Below are positions 26,813 through 35,950 of a DNA stretch of 46,506 nucleotides, in pieces. The notes beneath the pieces were generated by a model. That model searched no databases and had not been told where the DNA came from. It saw only the letters and a program-made list of their open reading frames with translations. This stretch comes from Methylobacterium sp. WSM2598. GTDB lineage: Bacteria; Pseudomonadota; Alphaproteobacteria; Rhizobiales; Beijerinckiaceae. The stretch's first letter is position 1. Each line of letters opens with the position of its first letter. The stretch spans positions 790,024 through 836,529 of the forward strand of contig NZ_KB900609.1 of the NCBI RefSeq assembly GCF_000379105.1, read 5' to 3'. The translations under genes and the position numbers were made by a program.

Positions 26813-27559
26813 TCACACCGTGCGCCCGCCGTCCACCGGCAGTTCCACGCCCGTGATGAACTCGGCCGTCGCGAGGTAGAGCGCGGCCTCGGCCACGTCC
26901 TGCGCCTCGCAGAGGCGCCCGAGCGGCACCGTGGCGATGAACTTGGCGCGGTTCTCAGGGGTATCGGGCACGCCCATGAAGTCCTCCAGCATACCGGTCA
27001 CGCCCATCACCGGGCAGATCGCGTTGACCCGGATCTTCCAGGGCGCGAGTTCGACCGCCAGCGACTTCGACATCAGGTTCACGGCGCCCTTCGAGGCGTT
27101 GTACCAGGTCAGGCCCGGCCGCGGCCGGATCCCCGCCGTCGAGCCGACGTTGAGGATCACCCCGCCGCCGTTGTCGCGCATCGCCCCCGCGGCCGCCTGG
27201 ACCATGTGGTAGATCGACTTGACGTTGACGTCGAAGACCCGGTCGAACGTGTCCTCGTCGATCTCCAAGAGCGGCCGGTTGCGGTGCGTGTAGCCGGCGT
27301 TGTTGACGATGATGTCGGGCGTGCCGAAGCGGCGGGAGACCTCGCCCAGCAGCCGGTCGATGTCGGGCCGCGACGAGACATCGGTCTTTACCGCGATCGC
27401 CCGGTCCTCGTCGAGCGCGCGCGCCACCGCCTCCGCCTTCTCGCCGTTGAGGTCGGCGATGGCGACGCGCGCGCCGTTCTCCACGAAGAGGCGCGCGATC
27501 GCCTCGCCGAACCCGCTCGCCGCGCCCGTCACCACGGCGATTCTGTTCCCAAGCCTCAT
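26813..27559 (-). CDS. SDR-family oxidoreductase
   Basis: A 248-residue classical short-chain dehydrogenase. The cofactor motif is VVTGAASGFGEAIARLF, the structural motif is VNNAGYTHR, and the catalytic set is S at VGSTAG, Y and K in WYNASKGAVNLMSK. An acidic residue after the second strand (AIADLNGEKAE) suggests NAD preference. GGGAGGA lies 7 nt ahead of the start at 27559. It follows the aldehyde dehydrogenase by 21 nt and is very probably in its operon, which points to consecutive alcohol and aldehyde oxidation. Confidence 0.93.
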   Translation of the reverse strand: MRLGNRIAVVTGAASGFGEAIARLFVENGARVAIADLNGEKAEAVARALDEDRAIAVKTDVSSRPDIDRLLGEVSRRFGTPDIIVNNAGYTHRNRPLLEIDEDTFDRVFDVNVKSIYHMVQAAAGAMRDNGGGVILNVGSTAGIRPRPGLTWYNASKGAVNLMSKSLAVELAPWKIRVNAICPVMGVTGMLEDFMGVPDTPENRAKFIATVPLGRLCEAQDVAEAALYLATAEFITGVELPVDGGRTV

Positions 27560-27580
27560 GGTCGCGTCCTCCCTCATGCC

Positions 27581-29023
27581 TCAGCCGTGGTTGAACACGG
27601 TCGTCTTCGTCTTGCTGAAGTCGTGCAGCGCCGCCAAGCCCTTCTCACGCCCGTGGCCGCTCTTGCCCGAGCCGCCGAAGGGCAGTTCGATGCCCGCCCC
27701 CGCGCCGTAGCAGTTGACGAACATCTGGCCGGTGCGCACGCGCCTCGACAGCCGCATCTGGCGCCCGCCATCGCGGGTCCAGACCGCGGCGACGAGGCCG
27801 TAATCGGTGCCGTTGGCGAGCGCCACCGCGTCCTCCTCGTCGTCGAAGGGCAGCGCCACGAGGACGGGCCCGAACACCTCCTCGCGGGCGATGGCGTTGT
27901 CGCGCGGGGTCGGCCCGAACAGGGTCGGGCGCACGTAGTAGCCGCCGGCCGGCGAGCCCTCGGCGATCTGGGCCTGCGCCAGCACCGGGATGCCGTCCGC
28001 CACCGCGCGGTCGATGAAGCCCTGGACGCGCTTGCGCTGCTTCTCGGTGATGATCGGGCCGCAATCGGGATCCATCTCGGGCGGGCCGACCCGCACCGCC
28101 GAGAAGGCGGTCTTCAGCCGGCCGACCACCGCGTCGTAGGCGCTGCGCTCGATCAGGATACGGCTGCCGGCCGAGCAGGTCTGGCCGCTGTTCTGGATGA
28201 TCGCCTTGACGATCACCGGGATTGCCGCGTCGAGGTCGGCATCCGCGAACACGATCTGGGGCGACTTGCCGCCGAGTTCGAGCGTGCAGGTGATGAAGTG
28301 GTCGGCGCAGAGCTTCTGGATGATCTGCCCCACCTCCGGCGAGCCCGTGAAGGACACGAAGTCGACGCCCGGATGCGCGGCGAGCGCGGCGCCCGCGCCG
28401 GCCCCGCGGCCGGTCACGATGTTGACGGCCCCCTTCGGGAAGCCGGCTTCCGTCACGAGGTCGGCGAGGGCGAGCGCCGTCGCGCAGGCATCCTCCGCGG
28501 GCTTGAGCACCGTGGCGTTGCCGACCGCGAGCGCGGGGGCCAGCGTCCGCCCGAACATCTGCGCGGGATAGTTCCAGGGCAGGATGTGGCCGGTGACGCC
28601 GTGCGGCTCGTGCGTGACCGTGACGAAGTAGCCGTTGAGGTAGGGGATGGTCTCGCCGTGCAGCTTGTCGGCGGCCCCGCCGTAGAACTCGAAGTAGCGG
28701 GCGAGCGCCGCGATGTCGGCCTTGGCGACGCTCGCGGGCTTGCCGGTGTCGCGCGCCTCGATGGCCGCGAGACGCTCGGCGTCGCGCTGGATCAGGGTGC
28801 CGAGGCGGATCAGCAGGCGGCTGCGGTCGAGGGCCGAGGTCCGGCCCCAGGCGCCGTGGTCGAAGGCCTCGCGGGCCGCCGAGACGGCGCGGTCGACATC
28901 CTCCGGCGTGCTGTCGGCGATCGTGCCGATGACCGCGCCGGTCGCCGGCTCGAAGACGTCGAGGGCCGCCCCGCCGGACGAGCGGGTCCACTCGCCACCG
29001 ATGAAGTTCATGGGTCTCGACAT
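27581..29023 (-). CDS. NAD(P)-dependent aldehyde dehydrogenase
   Basis: A 480-residue ALDH superfamily enzyme. Visible are FIGGEWTRSSGG at the start, the cofactor segment HILPWNYPAQMFGRTLAPAL, FVSFTGSPEVG, the general base glutamate in LELGGKSPQIVF, the catalytic cysteine in NSGQTCSAGSRILIERS and EEVFGPVLVALPF. It oxidises an aldehyde to the acid; substrate class is not determinable. It is first of the ALDH-SDR pair and is divergent to the LysR gene that probably controls it. Confidence 0.95.
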   Translation of the reverse strand: MSRPMNFIGGEWTRSSGGAALDVFEPATGAVIGTIADSTPEDVDRAVSAAREAFDHGAWGRTSALDRSRLLIRLGTLIQRDAERLAAIEARDTGKPASVAKADIAALARYFEFYGGAADKLHGETIPYLNGYFVTVTHEPHGVTGHILPWNYPAQMFGRTLAPALAVGNATVLKPAEDACATALALADLVTEAGFPKGAVNIVTGRGAGAGAALAAHPGVDFVSFTGSPEVGQIIQKLCADHFITCTLELGGKSPQIVFADADLDAAIPVIVKAIIQNSGQTCSAGSRILIERSAYDAVVGRLKTAFSAVRVGPPEMDPDCGPIITEKQRKRVQGFIDRAVADGIPVLAQAQIAEGSPAGGYYVRPTLFGPTPRDNAIAREEVFGPVLVALPFDDEEDAVALANGTDYGLVAAVWTRDGGRQMRLSRRVRTGQMFVNCYGAGAGIELPFGGSGKSGHGREKGLAALHDFSKTKTTVFNHG

Positions 29024-29210
29024 GGCAGATGCTCCTTCGCGGCGAGAGCCTTGCCGGGCGGGCGCCCGCCCTCCGCGCGCCTGTCGGGGCGACGCGGACG
29101 GCGGCGTTTCCTCCGGGTGCCGTCTGCGGCGGCTCTCTTTAGGGGAACCATAGCCCGGTCGGGCGATACGGTCTAATAAGGCGTGCGTCCCGAGCCCATG
29201 CATCCGGCTT

Positions 29211-30140
29211 ATGGAATTCCGGCACATCCGCACCGTCCTCGCCGCCGCCGAGGACCTCCACTTCACCCGGGCCGCCCAGCGGCTCGGCATCGCCGAGCCG
29301 GCGCTCAGCCAGCAGATCCGCCAGCTGGAGGAGGAACTCGGCACGCCGCTGTTCCGCCGGCTGACCCGCGGGGTGGAACTGACGGAGGCGGGGCGCGCCT
29401 TCCTGCCCTATGCCCGGGCGGCGCTGGCCGCCGCCGACGAGGGGGCCGCAGCGGCCAAGCGCGCCGCCAAGGGCGAACTCGGGCAACTGCGCATCGGCTT
29501 CACCTCCTCGGCCTCGTTCAACCCGATCGTGACCGGCACCATCGGGCGTTTCCGCGACGCCTATCCGGGCATGGACCTCGCGCTGCAGGAGCAGGTCACC
29601 ACGGTCCTCCTGCGCGGCCTGCGCGAGGGCGTGATCCAGCTCGCCTTCATCCGCGCCGCGGAGGACGAGACCGAGGGCCTGCGCCGCACGGCGCTCCCGG
29701 AGGAGCCGCTCTGGGCGGCGCTCCCGGCCAAGCACCGCCTCGCCGGGGCGGGGCGCATCGACCTCGCGGATCTCGCGGCCGACCGATTCATCGTCTACCC
29801 GCGGGCGAACGGGCGGCTCCTCTACGACGCCATCGTGGCGGCCTGCGGCCGGGCGGGCTTCAGCCCGCGCATCGTCCAGGAGGCCCCGCAGATGGCCTCG
29901 ACCGTGAACCTCGTGGCGGCCGGCGTCGGGGTCGCCCTCGTGCCCGCCTCGATGCGGCAGATCCGGGCGCCCGGCGTCGTCTACCTGCGGCTCGCCGAGC
30001 CAGCCCCCACGGCCTCCCTCGCCCTGGTGCGCGGACCCGACCTCCTGATGACCGCCGCGGTGCGCAACTTCATCCGCTGCCTGGAGGAGGCGATGCGCGA
30101 TCCCCTCTCGGCCGAGATCGTCGCCGCGGCGCGGACGTAG
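29211..30140 (+). CDS. LysR-family transcriptional regulator
   Basis: A 309-residue regulator: the HTH is RHIRTVLAAAEDLHFTRAAQ / RLGIAEPALSQQIRQLEEEL, followed by a LysR substrate-binding domain (LRIGFTSSASFNPIVTGTIG). The N-terminal part is of the BenM/CatM-like kind (LHFTRAAxxLxxxQPxLSxQIxxLE). It is divergent from the ALDH-SDR pair across 187 nt. A dyad CCCGGTCGGG (29154-29163) flanked by ATAG and GATA lies in that gap and is a candidate operator. It is the likely activator of the catabolic genes to its left. Confidence 0.95.
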   Translation: MEFRHIRTVLAAAEDLHFTRAAQRLGIAEPALSQQIRQLEEELGTPLFRRLTRGVELTEAGRAFLPYARAALAAADEGAAAAKRAAKGELGQLRIGFTSSASFNPIVTGTIGRFRDAYPGMDLALQEQVTTVLLRGLREGVIQLAFIRAAEDETEGLRRTALPEEPLWAALPAKHRLAGAGRIDLADLAADRFIVYPRANGRLLYDAIVAACGRAGFSPRIVQEAPQMASTVNLVAAGVGVALVPASMRQIRAPGVVYLRLAEPAPTASLALVRGPDLLMTAAVRNFIRCLEEAMRDPLSAEIVAAART

Positions 30141-30300
30141 CGCGGCGGCCGATGCAGCGGTGGCCGGGTCGTCGGACATTGCGTCGGGATCTGGACCCGC
30201 TCAGCCCGACCGTGCGATGGGCTGCCGAGGGTGGGGAGCCGCCCTGATCACCGAGCCCGGAAGCGGACCTCCCGATTTCGCGACACGATGATCCATGCCC

Positions 30301-30337
30301 GATCCGGGATCCGCTCGATCACAGCGGATCCCGGATC
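30301..30337. repeat. Family A palindromic head only
   Basis: GATCCGGGATCCGCT (30301-30315) pairs perfectly with AGCGGATCCCGGATC (30323-30337) around a 7-nt loop. It is the head of the family A repeat without its body, placed downstream of the LysR gene. Confidence 0.85.
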
Positions 30338-30356
30338 AGTCGGTTCGACGCCCATC

Positions 30357-30741
30357 GAAAAGCAGGCCGTGGCTGGCCCTGGACTGGATCGAGGAAGGGG
30401 CGCCGCCGCGAGATCCCTCGACGCGCCGGGGCTTCGGCAGCGCGCTGATCGAGGCTCGCATCCCCTATGGACTGAGCGGCCGCGGCACGATCACCATCGG
30501 CCCTGAGGGTGCGCGCTGCCGCCTGGAGTTCCCGCTCAAGGAGGGCGAGAGCATCCTGGAGACGGACGCACCGCAGCCGGCGACCAGCTGCGAGACCGCA
30601 CACGTCCTCAAGGCGCGCGGCGTGCCCCCCTTCCTGACCGGGTACGATCCCGCCGTGATCCCGGGGGACTTGGCCGACCCCGCCCGTTTGCAGAAGCCGC
30701 TGCCGTTCCGCGCCATCGCGGAGGCGGTGGGCCAGTTCTAG
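30357..30741 (+). pseudogene. Remnant of an HWE-type histidine kinase with receiver domain
   Basis: The frame starts in the last part of the kinase ATPase domain (TRRGFGSALIEARIPYGLSG, GRGTITIGPEGARCRLEFPL), typical of HWE kinases, and continues into what was a fused receiver domain. The receiver's front and middle are missing; only its end is left (LKARGVPPFLTGYDPAVIPG, LQKPLPFRAIAEAV). The phosphoacceptor aspartate and the HWE motif are lost. The TAG stop is provided by the CTAGAG edge of a family B repeat. It is a dead fragment. Confidence 0.75.
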
Positions 30742-30841
30742 AGCGGGGTTCGATCGAGCCGCAACCGAACCCTGCTCGAGGTTGTTGATGTTGCGGCATT
30801 TTCTACGCCGAGCCGGCATCCACTTCGTCGGACGATGCTCC
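30737..30841 (-). repeat. Two-hairpin dispersed repeat (family B), copy 2
   Basis: Read on the minus strand it starts GGAGCATCGTCCGACGAAGT, continues GGATGCCGGCTCGGCGTAGA and AAATGCCGCAACATCAACAA, then a hairpin GAGCAGGGTTCG / CGAACCCCGCTC, ending TCTAGAA. It aligns along its whole length with 19889-19996. The hairpin arms differ between the copies in a paired way: CCCCGAT/ATCGGG there, GGGTTCG/CGAACCC here. Confidence 0.8.
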
Positions 30842-31151
30842 AGCCCTCAGCGCGATGCCCCGGAAGCAGACGCTCTCAAGGTCCGAGAAGGGGCGAAAGC
30901 CACGATTGGAACGGCCATGACGGGCGAGCTTCGACCGCGGTGCGCCCCCTGATCGCCACGCGATCGGCGTCCGCCCCCGCGATGGTTGATAAGCCGTCGT
31001 TATCGCGCGCCGCCGATCCGCGTATTGGACGGATGGCCCGCCCTCGCGTCTATTCGGCGCGGAGGTTCCGCGCTCCGAGCGCACCGGACGCGGCGCCCTC
31101 AAGCCTCGATCTTCCCGCGCTCCGAGCGCGCGCGTCCGCACGGATCAGCCG
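30842..31151. other. Intergenic region ahead of the CoA-transferase operon
   Basis: Three hundred bases without a recognisable gene. It includes the likely promoter for the operon that starts at 31152, possibly around the lower-GC stretch 30985-31025 (GATAAGCCGTCGTTATCG, itself a partial dyad). No riboswitch or RNA gene was recognised. Confidence 0.4.
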
Positions 31152-32681
31152 ATGTCGATACCCTCCTTCATCGCAGGCTACGGCAAGGTCAGGCCGTTCC
31201 GCGGCGCCTTCGCGGCCCCGCGCGACAGCCTGCGCGCGGCCGCCCGCATCCGCGCCCAGCACCCCGGCGAGGGCAAGGTGCTGCCCTCGATCCGCGAGGC
31301 GATCCGCGCCTGCGGCCTGAAGGACGGGGCGACCGTCTCGTTCCACCACCACCTGCGCAACGGCGACGACGTGCTGCGCGCGGTGATGCAGGAGATCGCG
31401 GCCCTGGGCCTTCGCGACATCCAGGTGGCGGCGAGTTCGCTGTTTCCGGTGCACGCGCCCCTCGTCGCGCACATCCGCAGCGGCGTCGTCACCCGCCTTG
31501 CGACGAACTACGTCACCGGTCCGGTGGCCGAGGCGATCGCGGCGGGCGAATTGCCGAACCCGGCGGTCCTCCAGACCCATGGCGGCCGGGCGCGCGCGAT
31601 CGAGGCGGGCGAACTCCCCATCGACGTCGCCTTCGTGGCGGCGCCGGCCGCGGACGTCTACGGCAACCTCAACGGGGTCGATGGCCCCTCCGCCTGCGGG
31701 CCGCTCGGCTACCCGATGGTCGATGCCCGCCACGCCGGCCGCGTGGTGGCGATCACCGACGCGCTCTCGCCCTATCCGCTCGCGTCGATCGACATCGCCC
31801 AGGACCTCGTCGACTACGTCGTGCCGGTCGACTCTATCGGGGACGCCTCCAAGATCGTGTCGGGCACGACCCGCGTCACCGAGGATCCGGTCGGGCTCTC
31901 CATCGCGGCGACGGCCGCGAAGGTCATCGACGCCGCGGGCCTGCTCGTCGACGGCTTCTCGTTCCAGACCGGGGCGGGCGGGATCTCGCTCGCCGTCGCG
32001 CAGGACGTCGCAGCGATCATGCGCGACAAGGGCGTGGTCGGCAGCTTCGCGGCGGGCGGGGTGCATCAGGGCATCGTGTCAATGTTCCGACAGGGCCTTT
32101 TCCGCACGCTGTTCGACGTGCAGTGCTTCGACCTCGCGGCGGTCGCCTCCTACCGGGAGGACAGGGGTCACGTGGCGATGTCGGCCTCGCTCTACGCCAA
32201 CCCGGCCTCGAAGGGGGCGCTCGTCAACCACCTCGACTGCATGGTGATGGGCGCGGCCGAGATCGACCTCGCCTTCAACGTCAACGTCACGGCGGTGAAC
32301 GGCGGCGCGATCATCGGCGGATCGGGCGGCCATGCCGACACGGCGGCCGGCGCCAAGCTCGCCCTCGTCACGACCAAGCTCGCCGCGGGCGGCGCGCCGA
32401 AGATCGTCGACGCGGTCGAGTGCGTGACGACGCCGGGCGAGACGGTGGACGCCGTCGTCACGGAGGCGGGCGTGGCGGTCAACCCGCGGCGCGCGGACCT
32501 CTCTGAGCGCCTCGCCGCCGCGGGCCTGCCCCTCGTGGACATCGCGCGGTTGCGCGACCTCGCGGCGGACAGGACGAAGGGGGCGCCGCGCCCGCAGGTC
32601 GATCCGCAGGGGCGGATCGTGGCGCTGGTGGAATACCGCGACGGCACGGTGACTGACGTCGTGCGCCAGCGCCGCAACTGA
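31152..32681 (+). CDS. citF-like: Citrate lyase alpha-subunit-type CoA transferase
   Basis: A 509-residue protein matching the CitF family over its full length. Examples are GATVSFHHHLRNGDDVL, the QTHGGRARAIEAGELPIDVA stretch, DAFDVQCFDL-type segment (LFDVQCFDLAAVASYREDRG), NVNVTAVNGGAIIGGSGGH and the terminal VTEAGVAVNPRR. In citrate lyase this subunit moves the acyl carrier between acetate and citrate. No citE, citD, citC, citG or citX is nearby, so it more likely acts as a free acyl-CoA transferase for a di- or tricarboxylic acid. It is 65 nt upstream of an ABC binding protein and probably heads that operon. Confidence 0.9.
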   Translation: MSIPSFIAGYGKVRPFRGAFAAPRDSLRAAARIRAQHPGEGKVLPSIREAIRACGLKDGATVSFHHHLRNGDDVLRAVMQEIAALGLRDIQVAASSLFPVHAPLVAHIRSGVVTRLATNYVTGPVAEAIAAGELPNPAVLQTHGGRARAIEAGELPIDVAFVAAPAADVYGNLNGVDGPSACGPLGYPMVDARHAGRVVAITDALSPYPLASIDIAQDLVDYVVPVDSIGDASKIVSGTTRVTEDPVGLSIAATAAKVIDAAGLLVDGFSFQTGAGGISLAVAQDVAAIMRDKGVVGSFAAGGVHQGIVSMFRQGLFRTLFDVQCFDLAAVASYREDRGHVAMSASLYANPASKGALVNHLDCMVMGAAEIDLAFNVNVTAVNGGAIIGGSGGHADTAAGAKLALVTTKLAAGGAPKIVDAVECVTTPGETVDAVVTEAGVAVNPRRADLSERLAAAGLPLVDIARLRDLAADRTKGAPRPQVDPQGRIVALVEYRDGTVTDVVRQRRN

Positions 32682-32746
32682 CATAGCGTGGGCGACGGCG
32701 GTCCCGAGGACCGCCGCGTGAAAGACAAGACGAGAGGGAGGATGCG

Positions 32747-34081
32747 ATGGTGGGTAGCGACAACGCGCGCGCGTCGCTGACGCGGCGGGCGGCGCTCGGG
32801 GCGATCGGTGCGGGCGGCCTCGTTCTCGCGGGCCGCAGCGTGCAGGCGCAGGGCGCCCCGCCCGCCGAGATCAAGGTCGGCATCGCCACCTACCTGTCGG
32901 GCCCCGCGAGCGTGTTCGGCGTGCCCGGCCGGCAGACGGCCGAGATGCTGTTCGACGAGATCAACGCGGCCGGCGGCATCGCCGGGATCAAGGTGCGGCC
33001 GATCTTTGTGGACGAGGGCCCGGGCGTCGACCACGTGGTCGGCGAGTACCGCCGCCTCGTGCAGAGCGAGGGCGTGCACGTCGTCTTCGCGGCGATCTCG
33101 TCGGCGGACTGCATCGCCTGCGCGCCGCTCGCCGACGAACTGAAGCGGCCGACCCTGCTGTGGGATTGCGGCACCCAGCGCATCTTCGAGGACAACCGCT
33201 ACAATTTCGCCTTCCGCACCCAGGCCAACGCGACGCCGGAGATCCTGTCCGCGCTCCTCTACCTCCTGAAGGTGAAGCCCGACTTCAAGTCGATCGCCGT
33301 CATCAACCAGGACTATGCCTGGGGCCGCGATTCCTGGGACATCTTCCGCACGGCGATGAACACCCTGAAGCCGGGGGTGAAGGTCGCGGCCGAACTCTTC
33401 CCGCGCTTCGGCGCCACGGACTTCTCGACCGAGATCACCCGCGTGCTGGCCCTGCGGCCGGAGGTCGTGCTGTCCACCTCCTGGGGCGGCGACCTCGACG
33501 CCCTCATCCGGCAGGCCTCGGACCGCAAGCTGTTCGAGCGCTCGACCTTCGTGATGCCGCTCGCCGAATCCTCGCTGCAGCGGGTCGGCAAGGCGCTGCC
33601 CGCCGGCCAGATCGTCGGCGCCCGCGGCGACCACTGGTTCCTGCACCCCTCGCCGAGCGATCCGGAGCGCCTGAAGCGCTTCACCGAGAGCTACCGCACC
33701 CGCTTCAACGCCTACCCGATCTATCCGTGCTTCCACATGGCGCAGGCCGTCTCCGCCATGAAGGCCGGCCTCGAGAAGGCGCTCGCCGCCAAGGGCGGCG
33801 GCTGGCCCACCGACGCCGAACTCGCCGCCGCCTTCAAGGGCCTCGAATTCCCCTCGCCGACCGCGAGCGTGCGCATCCGCGAGGACGGGCAGGGGCTGGA
33901 GAACCAGCTCATCGGCACGACGCTGCATTCCGACCGCTACCCGTTCCCGGTGCTCACCGACATGGTGGTGTTCCCGGCCGACACCGTCACCACGCCGGTC
34001 GGCCAGAAAAGCGCGGACTGGCTCAAGACCCTGACCCCCGACGTAGTGGCCAAGGTGCCGCAGGCGCTGGCCTTCAAGTAG
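32747..34081 (+). CDS. ABC transporter periplasmic binding protein with Tat-like signal
   Basis: A 444-residue Liv-type binding protein. The N-terminus LTRRAALGAIGAGGLVLAGR has a twin arginine and a moderately hydrophobic stretch, so export may be by Tat. The mature domain reads EIKVGIATYLSGPASVFGVP, then DEINAAGGIAGIKV, a two-lobed fold with a long C-terminal lobe. It differs from the binding proteins at 16.6 and 21.7 kb in subclass. It is followed after 7 nt by the permease gene, so it is the cognate receptor of the system at 34-37 kb. Ligand is probably the acid handled by the CoA transferase (inference). Confidence 0.93.
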   Translation: MVGSDNARASLTRRAALGAIGAGGLVLAGRSVQAQGAPPAEIKVGIATYLSGPASVFGVPGRQTAEMLFDEINAAGGIAGIKVRPIFVDEGPGVDHVVGEYRRLVQSEGVHVVFAAISSADCIACAPLADELKRPTLLWDCGTQRIFEDNRYNFAFRTQANATPEILSALLYLLKVKPDFKSIAVINQDYAWGRDSWDIFRTAMNTLKPGVKVAAELFPRFGATDFSTEITRVLALRPEVVLSTSWGGDLDALIRQASDRKLFERSTFVMPLAESSLQRVGKALPAGQIVGARGDHWFLHPSPSDPERLKRFTESYRTRFNAYPIYPCFHMAQAVSAMKAGLEKALAAKGGGWPTDAELAAAFKGLEFPSPTASVRIREDGQGLENQLIGTTLHSDRYPFPVLTDMVVFPADTVTTPVGQKSADWLKTLTPDVVAKVPQALAFK

Positions 34082-34088
34082 GCCAGCG

Positions 34089-35021
34089 ATGTCCTGGCTC
34101 TCCGAGAACGGCCTCCTCGTCGGCCTCGCCCTCCTCGACGGGCTGTCCTACGCCGCCGCCGTGTTCATGGTGGCGGTGGGGCTCAACCTCGTCTTCGGGG
34201 TGCTGAGGGTGCTCAACGTCGCCCACGGCAGCCTCTACGCCATCGGCGGCTACGTGGCGGCGGCGCTCGGGCTCTTCCTCACTTCGCTCGGCGCCCCGCC
34301 CTGGGCGGGGCTGCCGGTGCTGCTCGCGGCCGCGATCCTGGTCGGGATCGTGCTCGGGCCGCTGATCGAGCGGCTGCTGCTGCGCCGGATGCAGGACCAG
34401 GAGCCGGTGCTGCAGCTCCTCGTCACCTTCGCGCTGTTCATGATCCTCGAAGACCTGCAGAAGCTCGTCTTCGGGGTGCAGCCGGTGGTGTTCGACGCGC
34501 CGCTGAAGTGGCTCGGCACCGTCGACGTGCCCTTCGGGGCCGACGCGATCCCCTTCACGGCCTACCAGCTCTACGTCCTGCCGGGCGTGGCGCTGGCGAC
34601 GCTGGCTATCCTGGCCTTCGTGCTGCGCTACACGCTGATCGGGCGCATGGTGGTGGCGGTCACGGTGGACCGGGAGGCCGCGCGGGCGCTCGGCATCGAC
34701 GCCGCGAAGGTGACGCTCCTCACCTTCACGGTGGGCACGATCCTCGCTGCGCTCGGCGGCGCGCTCGCCGCCCCCACCGTCTCCCTGGTGCCGGGGGTCG
34801 GGGCCTCGACCATCGTGCTCTCCTTCGCGGTGGTGGCGACGGCCGGCCTCGGCCAGATCGAGGGGGCGGCCGTGGCGGCCCTGCTGATCGGGCTCGGCCG
34901 CTCCTTCGCGGTCTACGTCGCCCCGGAATTCGAGGTGGTGGTGCCCTACGCCATCATGGTGGCGGTGTTGCTGGTGCGGCCGCAGGGCCTGTTCGGCGTG
35001 GCGGAGACGAGGCGGATATGA
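34089..35021 (+). CDS. livH-like: Liv-type ABC permease (LivH family)
   Basis: A 310-residue inner-membrane permease with about eight helices. Family features are GLSYAAAVFMVAVGLNLVFG, LRVLNVAHGSLYAIGGY and the coupling region DREAARALGIDAAKVTLLTF, which ends in a stretch GTILAALGGALAAP. Its stop overlaps the next start (ATGA). It forms the translocation pore together with the LivM-type protein. Confidence 0.94.
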   Translation: MSWLSENGLLVGLALLDGLSYAAAVFMVAVGLNLVFGVLRVLNVAHGSLYAIGGYVAAALGLFLTSLGAPPWAGLPVLLAAAILVGIVLGPLIERLLLRRMQDQEPVLQLLVTFALFMILEDLQKLVFGVQPVVFDAPLKWLGTVDVPFGADAIPFTAYQLYVLPGVALATLAILAFVLRYTLIGRMVVAVTVDREAARALGIDAAKVTLLTFTVGTILAALGGALAAPTVSLVPGVGASTIVLSFAVVATAGLGQIEGAAVAALLIGLGRSFAVYVAPEFEVVVPYAIMVAVLLVRPQGLFGVAETRRI

Positions 35022-35950
35022 GCCGGCGCGGCGAAACCCTCCTGGCGCTCCTCGGCGCCGCCCTGGTGCTCGGCCTCGCCTACGCGGTGCCCTGGCTGCG
35101 CTTCGTGCTCACCATCGCGCTCGCCAAGGGGCTCGCGGTGCTCGGCATCCTGCTCCTGTTGCGCGCCGGACAGGTGAGCTTCGGCCACGCCCTCTACCTT
35201 GCGCTCGCGGCCTACACGGTGGCCTTCGCGGGCACCGTCGTGCCGGAGGCGCTGCTCCTGGTGCCGCTCGCCGCGATCGTCGCCGGTCTCGTCGGCCTCC
35301 TGATCGGCCTGTTCGTGGTGCGCTACCGCGAGATCTTCTTCGGCATGCTCAACCTCGCCTTGAGCATGGTGTTCTACTCGGTGCTGGAAAAGTTCTACGC
35401 GATCACGCACGGGGCGGACGGCATCCGGCTCGGCCCCACCACCTTCCTCGGCCAGCGCCTCTCCGGCGAGGCGGGGGAATGGGCGGTGCTCGGTCTCGCC
35501 CTCGTCCTCGCGCTCGGCTTCGGCGCCCTGGTGCGGGTGGCGCAGCACTCCCCCTGGGGCGAGGCGCTCGCCGGCATCAAGACCCGCGAGACCCGCCTCG
35601 ACTTCATGGGCGTGTCCCCGAAGCGTGTGCTGCTGATCGCCTACGCGGCCTCCGCCGTGATGGCGGGGTGCGGCGGCGCGCTCATCGCGCTCACCACCCG
35701 CCACGTCACGCCCGCGCTCGCCTACTGGACCACGTCGGGCGAACTCGTCTTCATCGCGATCCTGGGCGGGGCGGGCAGCGTGATCGGCCCCTTCCTCGGG
35801 GCGGCGGCCTACGAACTCACCCGCGTCTACGCCGCGGCCCTCGTCGCCAACGCGTGGCAGGCGGTGCTCGGCGTGGTGCTGCTCGCCGTGATCGTGTTCG
35901 CGCCCGGCGGCCTGTGGGGCCTGATCGCGCGGCGCAGGAGGGCGGCATGA
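35018..35950 (+). CDS. livM-like: Liv-type ABC permease (LivM family)
   Basis: A 310-residue permease partner. The typical GQVSFGHALYLALAAYTVAF, EIFFGMLNLALSMVFYSVLE, SPWGEALAGIKTRETRLDFM coupling helix and GGAGSVIGPFLGAAAYEL are present. It has about nine helices. It overlaps both neighbours by the ATGA arrangement, so translation of the four transport genes is coupled. Confidence 0.94.
   Translation: MSRRGETLLALLGAALVLGLAYAVPWLRFVLTIALAKGLAVLGILLLLRAGQVSFGHALYLALAAYTVAFAGTVVPEALLLVPLAAIVAGLVGLLIGLFVVRYREIFFGMLNLALSMVFYSVLEKFYAITHGADGIRLGPTTFLGQRLSGEAGEWAVLGLALVLALGFGALVRVAQHSPWGEALAGIKTRETRLDFMGVSPKRVLLIAYAASAVMAGCGGALIALTTRHVTPALAYWTTSGELVFIAILGGAGSVIGPFLGAAAYELTRVYAAALVANAWQAVLGVVLLAVIVFAPGGLWGLIARRRRAA

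Noticed and set aside
26801..29176. A 791-codon plus-strand frame
   Set aside because: It lies opposite the SDR and aldehyde dehydrogenase genes and is a composition artefact; the minus-strand genes have full motifs.
31152..32681. Complete citrate lyase operon
   Set aside because: Only the alpha-type subunit is present; no beta, gamma or accessory genes were found on either side.
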